64,000 bases of DNA from Mycolicibacterium pulveris. Its GTDB lineage: Bacteria > Actinomycetota > Actinomycetes > Mycobacteriales > Mycobacteriaceae. Made by a program: the position numbers and the translations under genes. Shown here in pieces: positions 42,825 to 51,187 of the stretch. The stretch spans positions 4,216,001-4,280,000 of the forward strand of contig NZ_AP022599.1 in assembly GCF_010725725.1 (NCBI RefSeq), written 5' to 3'. The stretch's first letter is position 1. Every line of letters begins with the position of its first letter. Below the pieces are notes generated by a model. It was not told the DNA's origin. It ran no database searches and saw only the letters and a list, made by a program, of their open reading frames with translations.

Positions 42825-42843
42825 TTAGGGCAGCCTTCACTAA
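42825..42843 (+). promoter_or_regulatory. IdeR-like iron box in the mbtA-mbtB intergenic region
   Basis: TTAGGGCAGCCTTCACTAA matches the IdeR consensus at 13 of 19 positions with both TTAGG and CTAA ends intact. It ends 13 bp before the mbtB GTG and lies 68 bp from the mbtA start. A much weaker second half-box lies at 42802-42820. Almost the same block recurs at 51085. Confidence 0.7.
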
Positions 42844-42856
42844 TTTGGAGGATCGA

Positions 42857-45800
42857 GTGGGTAACGCGGCGACGAGTTCCGAGACCGTCCGCAAGGAGGT
42901 AGCCGAACTCCTCGGGGTCAGCCCCGACGCCGTCGACCCGGACTCCGACTTGATCGCCTCCGGTCTCGACTCCATCCGGATGATGTCGCTGTCCGGTCGC
43001 TGGCGTAAGCAGGGCATCGACGTCAACTTCGCCGCGTTGGCGCAGAACCCCACCGTCGCGGCGTGGTCGGCGCTGGTCGCCGAGCGCACCGCCGACGCCG
43101 ACACCGGCGCGGCCACAGCGCATCCCGGCGATCCCGATGTCGCCGCCGACGACGCGTTTCCGCTCGCGCCGATGCAGCACGCGATGTGGCTGGGTCGCAA
43201 CGAAGACCAGGAACTCGGCGGGGTGGCGGCGCACCTGTACGTGGAATTCGACGGCGTCGGCGTCGATCCGGAGCGGCTGCGCGCGGCGGCTGCGAAACTC
43301 GTTGCGCGCCACCCGATGCTTCGCGTGGAGATCCTGCCCGACGGCACGCAGCGGATAGGAAACCGCGGGCTGCCCGTGACCGTGTACGACCTGCGCGACC
43401 TCGAAGAGAACGCGGTGGCGCAGCGCCTCGACGCCATCCGGGACGAGAAGTCGCACCAGATCCTCGACGGCGACGTGCTGGAACTGAGCCTGTCGCTGTG
43501 CCCGGGCGGACGCACCCGCCTGCACGTCGACATGGACATGAACGCCGCCGACGCGGTGAGCTATCGCAAGTTCATGGCCGATCTCGCGGTGTTCTACCGC
43601 GGCGGTGAGCTGGCGGAACTGGGCTACACCTATCGGCAATACCGTGACGCGCTCACCGCCTCGGACACCGGCCCGTCCGAAGAGGACGTGCAGTGGTGGG
43701 CCGAACGCCTGCCGGATCTGCCGGAACCGCCTGCGCTGCCGCTGGTTCCGCCCGCCGAGCGAAAGGATCCGCGACGCAGCGTACGGCTCTGGCACATTTT
43801 CGATGTCCCGACCCGAGATGCTCTGTTCGCCGCCGCCCAGCGCCGCGGGCTCACGCCGGCGATGGCCGTCGCGGCGTCCTATTCCAACGCGTTGGCACGG
43901 TGGGCGACCAACTCGCGCCTTCTGCTCAACCTGCCGATGTTTGGCCGCGAACCGTTTCATCCCGACGTCGAGAAGCTGGTCGGGTGCTTCACCTCGTCGC
44001 TGATGCTCGACATCGATCTCACGCACACCCGCACCGCCGCGGAGCGCACCCGGGCGGTTCAGGAGACGTTGCACCGCACCGCGGCACATTCCAGTTACTC
44101 GGGTCTGTCGGTGCTGCGCGATCTGGGCCGGCACCGCGGTACACCGACGCTGGCGCCGATCGTGTACACCAGCGCGATCGGCCTCGGCGATCTGTTCGCG
44201 GGGGAGGTGACCGATCAGTTCGGCGTGCCGGTGTGGACGATTTCACAAGGCCCACAGGTGCTTCTGGACGCACAGGCCACACCGCTGGCGACCGGGCTGA
44301 TGATCAACTGGGATGTTCGCATCGACGCGTTCCGCCCCGGCGTGGCCGAGGCGATGTTCGCCTACCACATCGCCGAACTAGCCCGGCTCGCCAGCGACGA
44401 CGCGGCATGGGACGCGCCGGATCCGCCCGCGGTGCCGCCGCGGGCCCGCTCGGTCCGCGACGCCCTCAACGCCACGACCGCACCGCCCAGCGGGGAAGCG
44501 TTGCACGACGGGTTCTTTCGCTCGGCGCAGGCGACGCCCGACGCCCCGGCGGTGCTCGGACGCGACCGCCAGCTCAGCTACGGCGAGCTGCGCAGGCAGG
44601 CGCTCTCCGTCGCTGAGACGTTGCGCGACAACGGGGTGAGGCCGGGCGACCTGGTCGCGCTGGTCGGACCGAAGTGCGCCGAGCAGATTCCCGCGGTGCT
44701 GGGCATCTTGGCCTCTGGTGCGGCATATCTGCCGATCGGCGCGGACCAACCGGCGGACCGGGCCGCGCGCATCCTGGACTCCAGCGGTGTGGCGGCCGTG
44801 CTGATGTGCGGCGACGCCCAACCGGGTGCGGGTCTGCCGCAGGTACCGACCTTCGCCGTGGCCGCCGCGCTCGGTCGCGACGCGGATGCCGACCCCGCCG
44901 TGGACCCCTCGGCGTTGGCGTACGTGCTGTTCACCTCGGGCTCGACCGGGGAACCCAAGGGCGTCGAACTGACCCACGACGCGGTGATGAACACCGTCGA
45001 GTTCCTCAGCGAACACTTCGATCTCGGACCGGGCGACCGCAGCCTGGCGTTGGCCTCACTGGAAGCCGACATGTCGGTGCTGGAGATCTTCGCGATCCTG
45101 CGGGCGGGCGGCACGGTCGTCGTGGTTGACGAGCAGCAGCGCCGCGACCCCGACAGCTGGGCGGACCTGATCGAGCAGCACTCCGTCACCTTCTTGAACT
45201 GGATGCCGGGCTGGCTGGACATGCTGCTGAACGCCGGCGACGCGCGGTTGTCGAGCCTGCGGGTGGTGCTTCTCGGTGGCGACTGGGTGCGGCCGGAACT
45301 CGTCGCGGCCCTGCGCAATGCCGTGCCGGGGGTGCGGGTAGCCGGGCTGGGCGGGGCGACCGAGACGGCGGTGCACGGAACGCTGTGCGAGGTCGATGGG
45401 GAGCCGCTGTCGCACTGGACCTCGGTGCCCTACGGCACACCGTTTCCCAACAACGCGTGCCGGGTGGTCGCCGCCGACGGCTCGGACTGCCCGGACTGGG
45501 TGCCGGGTGAGCTGTGGTTCTCCGGGCGCGGCATCGCGCGCGGATACCGTGGCCGCGAGGATCTGACCGCCGAGAAGTTCGTCGAGCACGACGGCCAAAC
45601 CTGGTACCGTACCGGCGATCTCGTGCGCTACCTGCCGGACGGAACGCTGGAGTTCCTCGGCCGCATGGACCATCGGGTCAAGCTCAGCGGATATCGGATC
45701 GAACTGGGGGAGGTCGAGGCGGCGCTCAAGCGGGTCGCGGGCGTCGAAGCCGCCGTCGCCGCGGTGATATCCGGCGAGCGCGACGTGCTGGCGGCATTGG

Positions 45801-46321
45801 TGCGCGCCACGGATCCCGGCGTCGATACGGACGCCGTCGCGACGCGCATGGCCGAACTGGTTCCCGCGCACATGGTTCCGAAGGTCATCGTGGTGACCGA
45901 CCGGATACCGTTCACGCTGGCGGGCAAGATCGATCGTGCCGCGGCCGAACGGCAACTGGCCGACGCCGAGATGCCCGCGGAACACGCCTACCGGGCACCG
46001 ACGAGCCCGCTGGAGTCGGCGCTGGTCGCGATCGTCGCCCGGGTCTTGGGCGTCGACGCGGGGCGGGTCGGCGTCGACGACGACTTCTTCGCCCTCGGCG
46101 GGGATTCGCTGTTGGCGACCCATGTCGTTGCCCGGGTTCGCGATTGGCTGGACACGTCGTCGATGATGGTCACCGACATGTTCGCCGCACGAACGATCGC
46201 GAAGCTGGCCGAGCGCCTGCGTGAGCGCGAACCCGACGGCGAGCGCCCCGACGCGGTGGCCGAGGTGTACCTGGACGTCGCGCAGATGGACAGCGCCGAG
46301 GTGCTCTCCGAACTCGGCTAG
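42857..46321 (+). CDS. mbtB: Mycobactin synthetase MbtB (ArCP-Cy-A-PCP), without thioesterase
   Basis: 1154 residues from GTG 42857 with GGAGG upstream. Aryl carrier domain (LDSI, Ser39); cyclisation domain about 95-500 with the DxxxxDxxS motif (Asp227, Asp232, Ser235); adenylation domain with YVLFTSGSTGEPKG near 690 and the A10 GKIDRAA; PCP Ser1084 in GGDSLL; acidic tail. It condenses the aryl acid with serine (or threonine) and cyclises it to the oxazoline. M. tuberculosis MbtB is about 1414 residues and ends in a thioesterase; here that domain is absent and a separate gene lies at 51184. Iron-regulated through the box upstream. Confidence 0.93.
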   Translation: MGNAATSSETVRKEVAELLGVSPDAVDPDSDLIASGLDSIRMMSLSGRWRKQGIDVNFAALAQNPTVAAWSALVAERTADADTGAATAHPGDPDVAADDAFPLAPMQHAMWLGRNEDQELGGVAAHLYVEFDGVGVDPERLRAAAAKLVARHPMLRVEILPDGTQRIGNRGLPVTVYDLRDLEENAVAQRLDAIRDEKSHQILDGDVLELSLSLCPGGRTRLHVDMDMNAADAVSYRKFMADLAVFYRGGELAELGYTYRQYRDALTASDTGPSEEDVQWWAERLPDLPEPPALPLVPPAERKDPRRSVRLWHIFDVPTRDALFAAAQRRGLTPAMAVAASYSNALARWATNSRLLLNLPMFGREPFHPDVEKLVGCFTSSLMLDIDLTHTRTAAERTRAVQETLHRTAAHSSYSGLSVLRDLGRHRGTPTLAPIVYTSAIGLGDLFAGEVTDQFGVPVWTISQGPQVLLDAQATPLATGLMINWDVRIDAFRPGVAEAMFAYHIAELARLASDDAAWDAPDPPAVPPRARSVRDALNATTAPPSGEALHDGFFRSAQATPDAPAVLGRDRQLSYGELRRQALSVAETLRDNGVRPGDLVALVGPKCAEQIPAVLGILASGAAYLPIGADQPADRAARILDSSGVAAVLMCGDAQPGAGLPQVPTFAVAAALGRDADADPAVDPSALAYVLFTSGSTGEPKGVELTHDAVMNTVEFLSEHFDLGPGDRSLALASLEADMSVLEIFAILRAGGTVVVVDEQQRRDPDSWADLIEQHSVTFLNWMPGWLDMLLNAGDARLSSLRVVLLGGDWVRPELVAALRNAVPGVRVAGLGGATETAVHGTLCEVDGEPLSHWTSVPYGTPFPNNACRVVAADGSDCPDWVPGELWFSGRGIARGYRGREDLTAEKFVEHDGQTWYRTGDLVRYLPDGTLEFLGRMDHRVKLSGYRIELGEVEAALKRVAGVEAAVAAVISGERDVLAALVRATDPGVDTDAVATRMAELVPAHMVPKVIVVTDRIPFTLAGKIDRAAAERQLADAEMPAEHAYRAPTSPLESALVAIVARVLGVDAGRVGVDDDFFALGGDSLLATHVVARVRDWLDTSSMMVTDMFAARTIAKLAERLREREPDGERPDAVAEVYLDVAQMDSAEVLSELG

Positions 46322-46335
46322 CCCCGAATCGCTGG

Positions 46336-46398
46336 CGCCGAGATCGACGAAATGGTCGCAAATATGCGAGAGAATCCACCATTTCGTCGATTTCGGCG
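46336..46398. terminator. Long hairpin between mbtB and the converging oxidoreductase
   Basis: CGCCGAGATCGACGAAATGG (46336-46355) pairs with CCATTTCGTCGATTTCGGCG (46379-46398) at 19 of 20 positions. The loop holds a smaller TCGCA/TGCGA hairpin. It is likely a bidirectional terminator for the two convergent genes. Confidence 0.75.
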
Positions 46399-46404
46399 AA
46401 GAAA

Positions 46405-47265
46405 CTAGAGCAGGGCCGCAGCCAGTCGGCGCCACTGCTCGCGCGGGAATTCCCTCGGGTCGGCGGTCAGCACCTGCACACACACGTGGTCGGCGCCTGC
46501 TTCGCGATGCTCGCTGACGCGGGCCCGCACGGCATCCTCGTCGCCCCAGGCGATGATCGCGTCGAACAAGCGGTCGCTGACCGACGTCACGTCCTCCTCG
46601 GTGAAGCCGGAGCGCAGCAGGTTGTTGGCGTAGTTCGGCAACGCCAGATACGACCGCAGCCAGTCCTTTCCGACCGCGTGGGCCTCCGCCTTGTCCTCGG
46701 TGAGCAGCACCGTCTGCTCGGGCAGCAGCAGCGGGCCCTCGCCAAGCACCTCCCGTGCCGATCGGGTGTGATCGGGCGTGACCAGATACGGATGCGCGCC
46801 CCGCGACCGGGTCGCCGCCAGCTGCAGCATCTTCGGGCCCAGCGCGGCGAGGACCCGGTTGGCGACCGGCACCGGTTTCTCCGTCGCGTCGATCGCATCG
46901 AGGAAGGCCCGCGTCGCGGCCAGCGGCTTGCGGTAGCGACCCGGCTCCTTCGAATCAATCAGTGGCGCATGGCTGCAACCGATCCCCAGCAGGAAACGCT
47001 CACCGTGTTGCTCCGTCAAGCCGGCGTAGCGCGCCGCCACCTCGGCGGGCTCGTGCATCCACAGGTTCAGGATGCCGGTCGCGATGACCACCTGCTTGGT
47101 CGACGCCAGCAGATGGTCGACCGAATCGAGGACCGGCCCACCGACATCGGGAATCCACAGCGCCTCGAAGCCCAGCTCCTCCAGCTCCGCGGCCGCTTCG
47201 GCGGCCTGGCCCTCATCGCCGTAGCGCAGCTGAGAACTCCAAATCCCGACACCCGCCAGATCCAT
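46405..47265 (-). CDS. F420-dependent LLM-class oxidoreductase
   Basis: 286 residues from ATG 47265 with AAAGGAC upstream; a longer frame has no family sequence. Luciferase-like TIM barrel: AAAELEELGFEALWIPDVGG, VIATGILNLWMHEPAEVAARYAGL, RFLLGIGCSHAPLI, then the mycobacterial DPREFPREQWRRLAAAL end. It matches the TIGR03620-type F420 family common in mycobacteria. It would use reduced F420 or FMN on an unknown substrate. Divergent from the ABC pair, whose iron box lies 80 bp from its start, so it may be iron-regulated. Confidence 0.85.
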   Translation of the reverse strand: MDLAGVGIWSSQLRYGDEGQAAEAAAELEELGFEALWIPDVGGPVLDSVDHLLASTKQVVIATGILNLWMHEPAEVAARYAGLTEQHGERFLLGIGCSHAPLIDSKEPGRYRKPLAATRAFLDAIDATEKPVPVANRVLAALGPKMLQLAATRSRGAHPYLVTPDHTRSAREVLGEGPLLLPEQTVLLTEDKAEAHAVGKDWLRSYLALPNYANNLLRSGFTEEDVTSVSDRLFDAIIAWGDEDAVRARVSEHREAGADHVCVQVLTADPREFPREQWRRLAAALL

Positions 47266-47345
47266 GTCCTGTCCTTTCGCGGTCCTCTCGCACCTAACCG
47301 ACCACCCCCACGTTACGTAGCCGCCGACGCGCCCACCTCGACCGG

Positions 47346-47364
47346 TAGGGTTAGGCCACCCTAA
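47346..47364 (+). promoter_or_regulatory. IdeR-like iron box before the IrtAB-like genes
   Basis: TAGGGTTAGGCCACCCTAA matches the IdeR consensus at 15 of 19 positions, the best box in the window. It is embedded in the palindrome GGTTAGG-CCAC-CCTAACC. It ends 14 bp before the ATG at 47379 and could also repress the divergent oxidoreductase. Confidence 0.8.
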
Positions 47365-47378
47365 CCAGGAGGAGTGTG

Positions 47379-49208
47379 ATGACCGCAGCGCAGACCGCGC
47401 TCGACGGTGTGGAGCCGGCCCCGTCGGCACCGGCGCCGGAGACGGCCAAGCGCGCCGCGACCTACGACAAGCTCGCCCTGCAACAGCTGCTGGCCCCGAC
47501 GCGGTCGCGCACCTCGCGGGCCCAGCTGTACCAGCTGCTGGCGTCCGCGGCGACCGTCGTGCCGTTCATCGGCATCGTCGAGATCGGTCGGGAGCTGCTG
47601 GCCGACGGGCCGGTCAACGCGTCCCGGGTCTGGGCCATCGTGGCCGTCGTGGTGATCGCGCTGCTGGTCCGCACGGTCGCGGGCGGCGCCGCGCTGACCA
47701 TCACGCACTACGCCGACGTCGACCTGCAGCGCTCGCTGCGGCGGCGCATCGTCGACAAGCTCAGCCGGCTGCCGCTGGGCTGGTTCAACACCACCTCCTC
47801 GGGCGAGGTGCGCAAGGCCGTCCAGAACGACGTCGGGGAATTGCACTTCCTGGTGGCCCATTCCGCCGTGGAGAACACCGGCGCGCTGGCCACCCCGGTG
47901 TTCGGGCTCGCGTACTGCTTCTACCTCGACTGGCGGCTCGGCTTGCTGGCGCTGGCGACCGTGCCGCTCTACGTCGCCATCTTCACGTGGCTGGGCCGCG
48001 ACTCCAGAACCCAGATGGAGCGGCTCAACCACGGCCTCGAACGGATCAGCGCCACCATCGTCGAGTTCATCGCCGGCGTGTCGGTGGTCAAGACCTTCGG
48101 CGAAACCGGCAAGGCGCACAGGCGGTTCGCCGACGCCGCCGACCAGTTCAACGACAGCTTCGCCGAGTGGATGGGGCCGCTGGTCCGCGTCAAGGCCGCC
48201 TCGTCGATCTTCATCGAAACCCCGGTGCTGTTGCTGGCCAACCTGGCCGGCGGCTACTGGTTCGTGCGCAGCGGCTGGGTGGCTCCGATCGAGGTGCTCG
48301 GCTCGACGCTGGTCGCGGTCACCATCCCCGCCGCGGTGCTGACCGTCGGATACTCGACCCACATCAAACGCCAGGCCGCCTCGGCCGCCGGCCGGCTGCA
48401 ACGGCTGCTCGACACGCCGGCCCTGCCGATGCCCACCGACCCGCAGGTGCCACGGGACAACTCGGTGCAGTTCGACGCCGTCGGCTTCTCCTACGACGGG
48501 AAAAACACTGTGCTGCACGATGTTTCGCTCACATTGGCGCCGGGCACGATCACTGCCCTGGTCGGCCCGTCGGGCAGCGGGAAGTCGACCCTGGCCACGC
48601 TGGTGCCGCGGTTTCACGACGTCACCGCCGGTGCGGTGCGTGTCGGAGGCGTCGACGTACGCGAAATCGCGTCCCGGGAGCTGTACCGTCACGTCGGATT
48701 CGTGCTGCAGGACGTCGCGCTGCTGGGGATCAGCGTCGCCGACAACATCCGGCTCGGCAAGCCCGACGCCACCCAGCAGGACATCGTCGCCGCGGCCAAA
48801 GCCGCGCACATTCACGACCGAATTCTGCAGTTGCCCAACGGCTATGACTCGGTCGTCGACGTCGACGCGCACTTCTCCGGCGGGGAGGCGCAGCGCGTCA
48901 GCATCGCCCGCGCGCTGCTGGCCGACACCCCGATCCTGGTGCTCGACGAAGCGACCGCATTCGCCGATCCCGACTCCGAAGCACAGATCCAGGCCGCGCT
49001 GTCGCGGCTGATCGTCGGGCGCACGGTGCTCGTCATCGCCCATCGCCTCGGCTCGATCGTCTCCGCGGACCAGATCGTGGTGCTCAGCGACGGCCGCATC
49101 GTCGAACAGGGCCGCCACCAGGACCTGCTCGAAAGCGGTAATCGGTATGCACGGATGTGGCAGACCTACACCGCCGGCCACGCCACGGAATGGGAGGTGA
49201 CGCGGTGA
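47379..49208 (+). CDS. IrtA-like ABC half-transporter without the siderophore-interaction domain
   Basis: 609 residues; AGGAGG lies 6 bp before ATG 47379 (a GTG sits just upstream). Membrane domain about 40-330 with about six helices (LASAATVVPFIGIVEIG, IVAVVVIALLVRTVAG and others). Nucleotide-binding domain: Walker [10 protein letters not shown] near 397, FVLQDVALL, signature FSGGEAQR, Walker B ILVLDEATAF and the switch His in IAHRLGS. It groups with IrtA/YbtP-type siderophore transporters. M. tuberculosis IrtA (859 residues) has an N-terminal FAD/siderophore-reductase domain that is absent here. The stop overlaps the partner start. Confidence 0.85.
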   Translation: MTAAQTALDGVEPAPSAPAPETAKRAATYDKLALQQLLAPTRSRTSRAQLYQLLASAATVVPFIGIVEIGRELLADGPVNASRVWAIVAVVVIALLVRTVAGGAALTITHYADVDLQRSLRRRIVDKLSRLPLGWFNTTSSGEVRKAVQNDVGELHFLVAHSAVENTGALATPVFGLAYCFYLDWRLGLLALATVPLYVAIFTWLGRDSRTQMERLNHGLERISATIVEFIAGVSVVKTFGETGKAHRRFADAADQFNDSFAEWMGPLVRVKAASSIFIETPVLLLANLAGGYWFVRSGWVAPIEVLGSTLVAVTIPAAVLTVGYSTHIKRQAASAAGRLQRLLDTPALPMPTDPQVPRDNSVQFDAVGFSYDGKNTVLHDVSLTLAPGTITALVGPSGSGKSTLATLVPRFHDVTAGAVRVGGVDVREIASRELYRHVGFVLQDVALLGISVADNIRLGKPDATQQDIVAAAKAAHIHDRILQLPNGYDSVVDVDAHFSGGEAQRVSIARALLADTPILVLDEATAFADPDSEAQIQAALSRLIVGRTVLVIAHRLGSIVSADQIVVLSDGRIVEQGRHQDLLESGNRYARMWQTYTAGHATEWEVTR

Positions 49209-50938
49209 TCCGCAGCTTTCTGCGCATCCTCGGCCCGCAGCGCGGCCAGATGTACATCTACCTGGCGCTGGTGACGGTCTACGGGTTGCTGCACGGCTTG
49301 GCGATGGTGCTGTTGGTGCCGATCTCGGTGGCGCTGTTCGACGGTGACTTCACGGCCGCGGCGCGCTGGCTGGGGGTGCTCGCGGTCGTGGTGGTGGTCG
49401 CGTCGGCGTTGAACTATGCGCAGGCCACCTCGGCGATCCGGATGGCGCTGACCACGATGCGGTTGCTGCATCACCGGCTCGGCGATCACATGGTGACGCT
49501 GCCGCTGGGCTGGTTCAACCGCGAGCGGACCGGGCAGGTCTCCCAGATCGCAGTCAAGGGAACGGTTTTCGTCGGCACAAGCGGCGGTAACCTGCTCACC
49601 CCGCTGGTGCTCAACGTGGTCAGCGCGACGACCGTGGTGGTCGGGTTGACGATCTTCGACTGGCGGATCGGGCTGGTCGCCGTGATCGGAGGGGCGCTGC
49701 TGATCGCCTGCGGCAAGTTCGCCTCCCGCTTGATCGCCTCGGCAGAACAGGTCAGCCACGAGGCCGAAACAGAGGTCAACAACCGGGTGCTCGAATTCGC
49801 CCGCTATCAGCCGGTGCTGCGCGCGTTCGGTCGCAGCGGCGCCGACTACGAACCGCTGGCCGACGCGCTGGAAACGCAACACCGCGTCGGGCGCCGGGCG
49901 CTGCGGCAGTCGGTGGCCGGGCTGATGCTCAACGGCGTTGCCGTACAAGCGGTCTTCTCGGTTCTGATCGCCACGGGCGCCTGGATCGCCGTCAACGGCG
50001 ACATGAACCCCATCACGCTGGTGGCCATCCTCGGCCTCGCCGCCCGGTTCGCCTCGCCGCTTGCCGCGCTCGCCGAGGTCGGTTCGGCGATGCGGATCGC
50101 CGCGACAGAGTTGCGCCGTATCACCTCGATCCTGGAGACCCCGGCGCTGCCGGAACCCGAAGACCCGCGCCCGGTGTCGATTCCGGGTCGGGTCGAACTC
50201 GACCACGTCGCGTTCGGCTATGCGGGGCGAAACGTGTTGTCGGACGTCAGTTTCGTCGCCGAACCGGGAACGATGACCGCGCTGGTCGGGCCGTCGGGGT
50301 CGGGCAAGTCCACGATCACCAAGCTGATCGCCCGCTTCTATGACGTCGACGCCGGCGTGATCCGGGTCGGTGGTGTCGACGTCCGTGACCAGAGCAGCGC
50401 CGACCTGATGGCGCAGCTGTCCCTGGTCTTTCAGGACGTCTACCTGTTCGACGACACGTTGTGGGAGAACATCCGGATCGGCCGGCCCGATGCGACCGAC
50501 GAGCAGATCGTCGAGGCGGCGCGCACCGCCGGTCTGCTGCCGGTCGTCGAACGTCTGCCCGGCGGCTGGCAGACCAGGGTGGGGGAGGGCGGTTCGGCCC
50601 TTTCCGGCGGCGAGCGCCAGCGCGTGTCGATCGCCCGCGCGCTGGTCAAGAACGCGCCGATCGTGTTGTTCGACGAGGCCACCAGCGCGCTCGACCCGGA
50701 GAACGAGCACCACGTTGCGGAGTCCATCCGCACATTGGCGCAGACGAGCACGGTCATCGTCATCGCGCACAAGCTGTCCACGGTGACCGCCGCCGACAAC
50801 ATCGTGGTCCTCTCCTCCGAGGGCACCGTCGAGGACCAGGGCACCCACGCCGAACTGATGCAGCGCGGTGGCCAGTACGCGCAGTTCTGGGAGCGTCGGG
50901 TCGCCGCGACCGGATGGACGATGGCCGCCCAGGGGTAG
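49205..50938 (+). CDS. IrtB-like ABC half-transporter
   Basis: 577 residues from the GTG that overlaps the upstream stop (GTGA); IrtB of M. tuberculosis is 579. Six membrane helices begin with YLALVTVYGLLHGLAMVLLV. LPLGWFNRERTGQVSQIAVKG is the conserved coupling region of the Irt/YbtQ type. The NBD has [26 protein letters not shown], signature LSGGERQR, IVLFDEATSAL and IAHKLST. It forms a heterodimer with the gene before it. Direction (import of ferric carboxymycobactin or export) cannot be fixed from sequence; the family favours import. Confidence 0.87.
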   Translation: MIRSFLRILGPQRGQMYIYLALVTVYGLLHGLAMVLLVPISVALFDGDFTAAARWLGVLAVVVVVASALNYAQATSAIRMALTTMRLLHHRLGDHMVTLPLGWFNRERTGQVSQIAVKGTVFVGTSGGNLLTPLVLNVVSATTVVVGLTIFDWRIGLVAVIGGALLIACGKFASRLIASAEQVSHEAETEVNNRVLEFARYQPVLRAFGRSGADYEPLADALETQHRVGRRALRQSVAGLMLNGVAVQAVFSVLIATGAWIAVNGDMNPITLVAILGLAARFASPLAALAEVGSAMRIAATELRRITSILETPALPEPEDPRPVSIPGRVELDHVAFGYAGRNVLSDVSFVAEPGTMTALVGPSGSGKSTITKLIARFYDVDAGVIRVGGVDVRDQSSADLMAQLSLVFQDVYLFDDTLWENIRIGRPDATDEQIVEAARTAGLLPVVERLPGGWQTRVGEGGSALSGGERQRVSIARALVKNAPIVLFDEATSALDPENEHHVAESIRTLAQTSTVIVIAHKLSTVTAADNIVVLSSEGTVEDQGTHAELMQRGGQYAQFWERRVAATGWTMAAQG

Positions 50939-51064
50939 CCAGCAAATCTGTTTGCGCCGATTCGTTGGCTTGACGGCTGCTCAGCAAACGGTCGGGTGGA
51001 GCCGCGACGTGGTCGACGTCACCCGGTGGCGCTCGGGGCGTAGGCGTGTTCGGCGGACCGAAAA

Positions 51065-51103
51065 TGAGGTAACGTCATCCTAACTTAGGGCAGCCTGCGC
51101 TAA
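51065..51103 (+). promoter_or_regulatory. Tandem IdeR-like iron boxes before the thioesterase-mbtCDEF operon
   Basis: TGAGGTAACGTCATCCTAA (51065-51083) and TTAGGGCAGCCTGCGCTAA (51085-51103) each match the consensus at 13 of 19 positions. They lie one base apart, room for two IdeR dimer pairs. The second is nearly identical to the mbtB box. The rest of the 180-bp gap before it (50939-51064) shows nothing. Confidence 0.7.
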
Positions 51104-51118
51104 TTCGTGGAGGAGATC

Positions 51119-51187
51119 ATGGAGGCACCGACCGCGCGAACCCAGGCCGTCCACCGCCGGGGAGCCGATGCGACGCCGCGCCGATGA
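51119..51187 (+). CDS. 22-residue leader peptide coupled to the thioesterase gene
   Basis: ATG at 51119 with GTGGAGGAG 5 bp upstream encodes MEAPTARTQAVHRRGADATP and ends RR. Its TGA overlaps the thioesterase ATG (ATGA). The thioesterase has no other ribosome site, so translation of this peptide probably feeds ribosomes into it. No family known. It may be the relic of an mbtB-like start left by duplication of the promoter block. Confidence 0.55.
   Translation: MEAPTARTQAVHRRGADATPRR

Noticed and set aside
42206..42856. Extending mbtB upstream to 42206
   Set aside because: It would run antisense through mbtA and across the iron box; the carrier domain starts after GTG 42857 with a good ribosome site.
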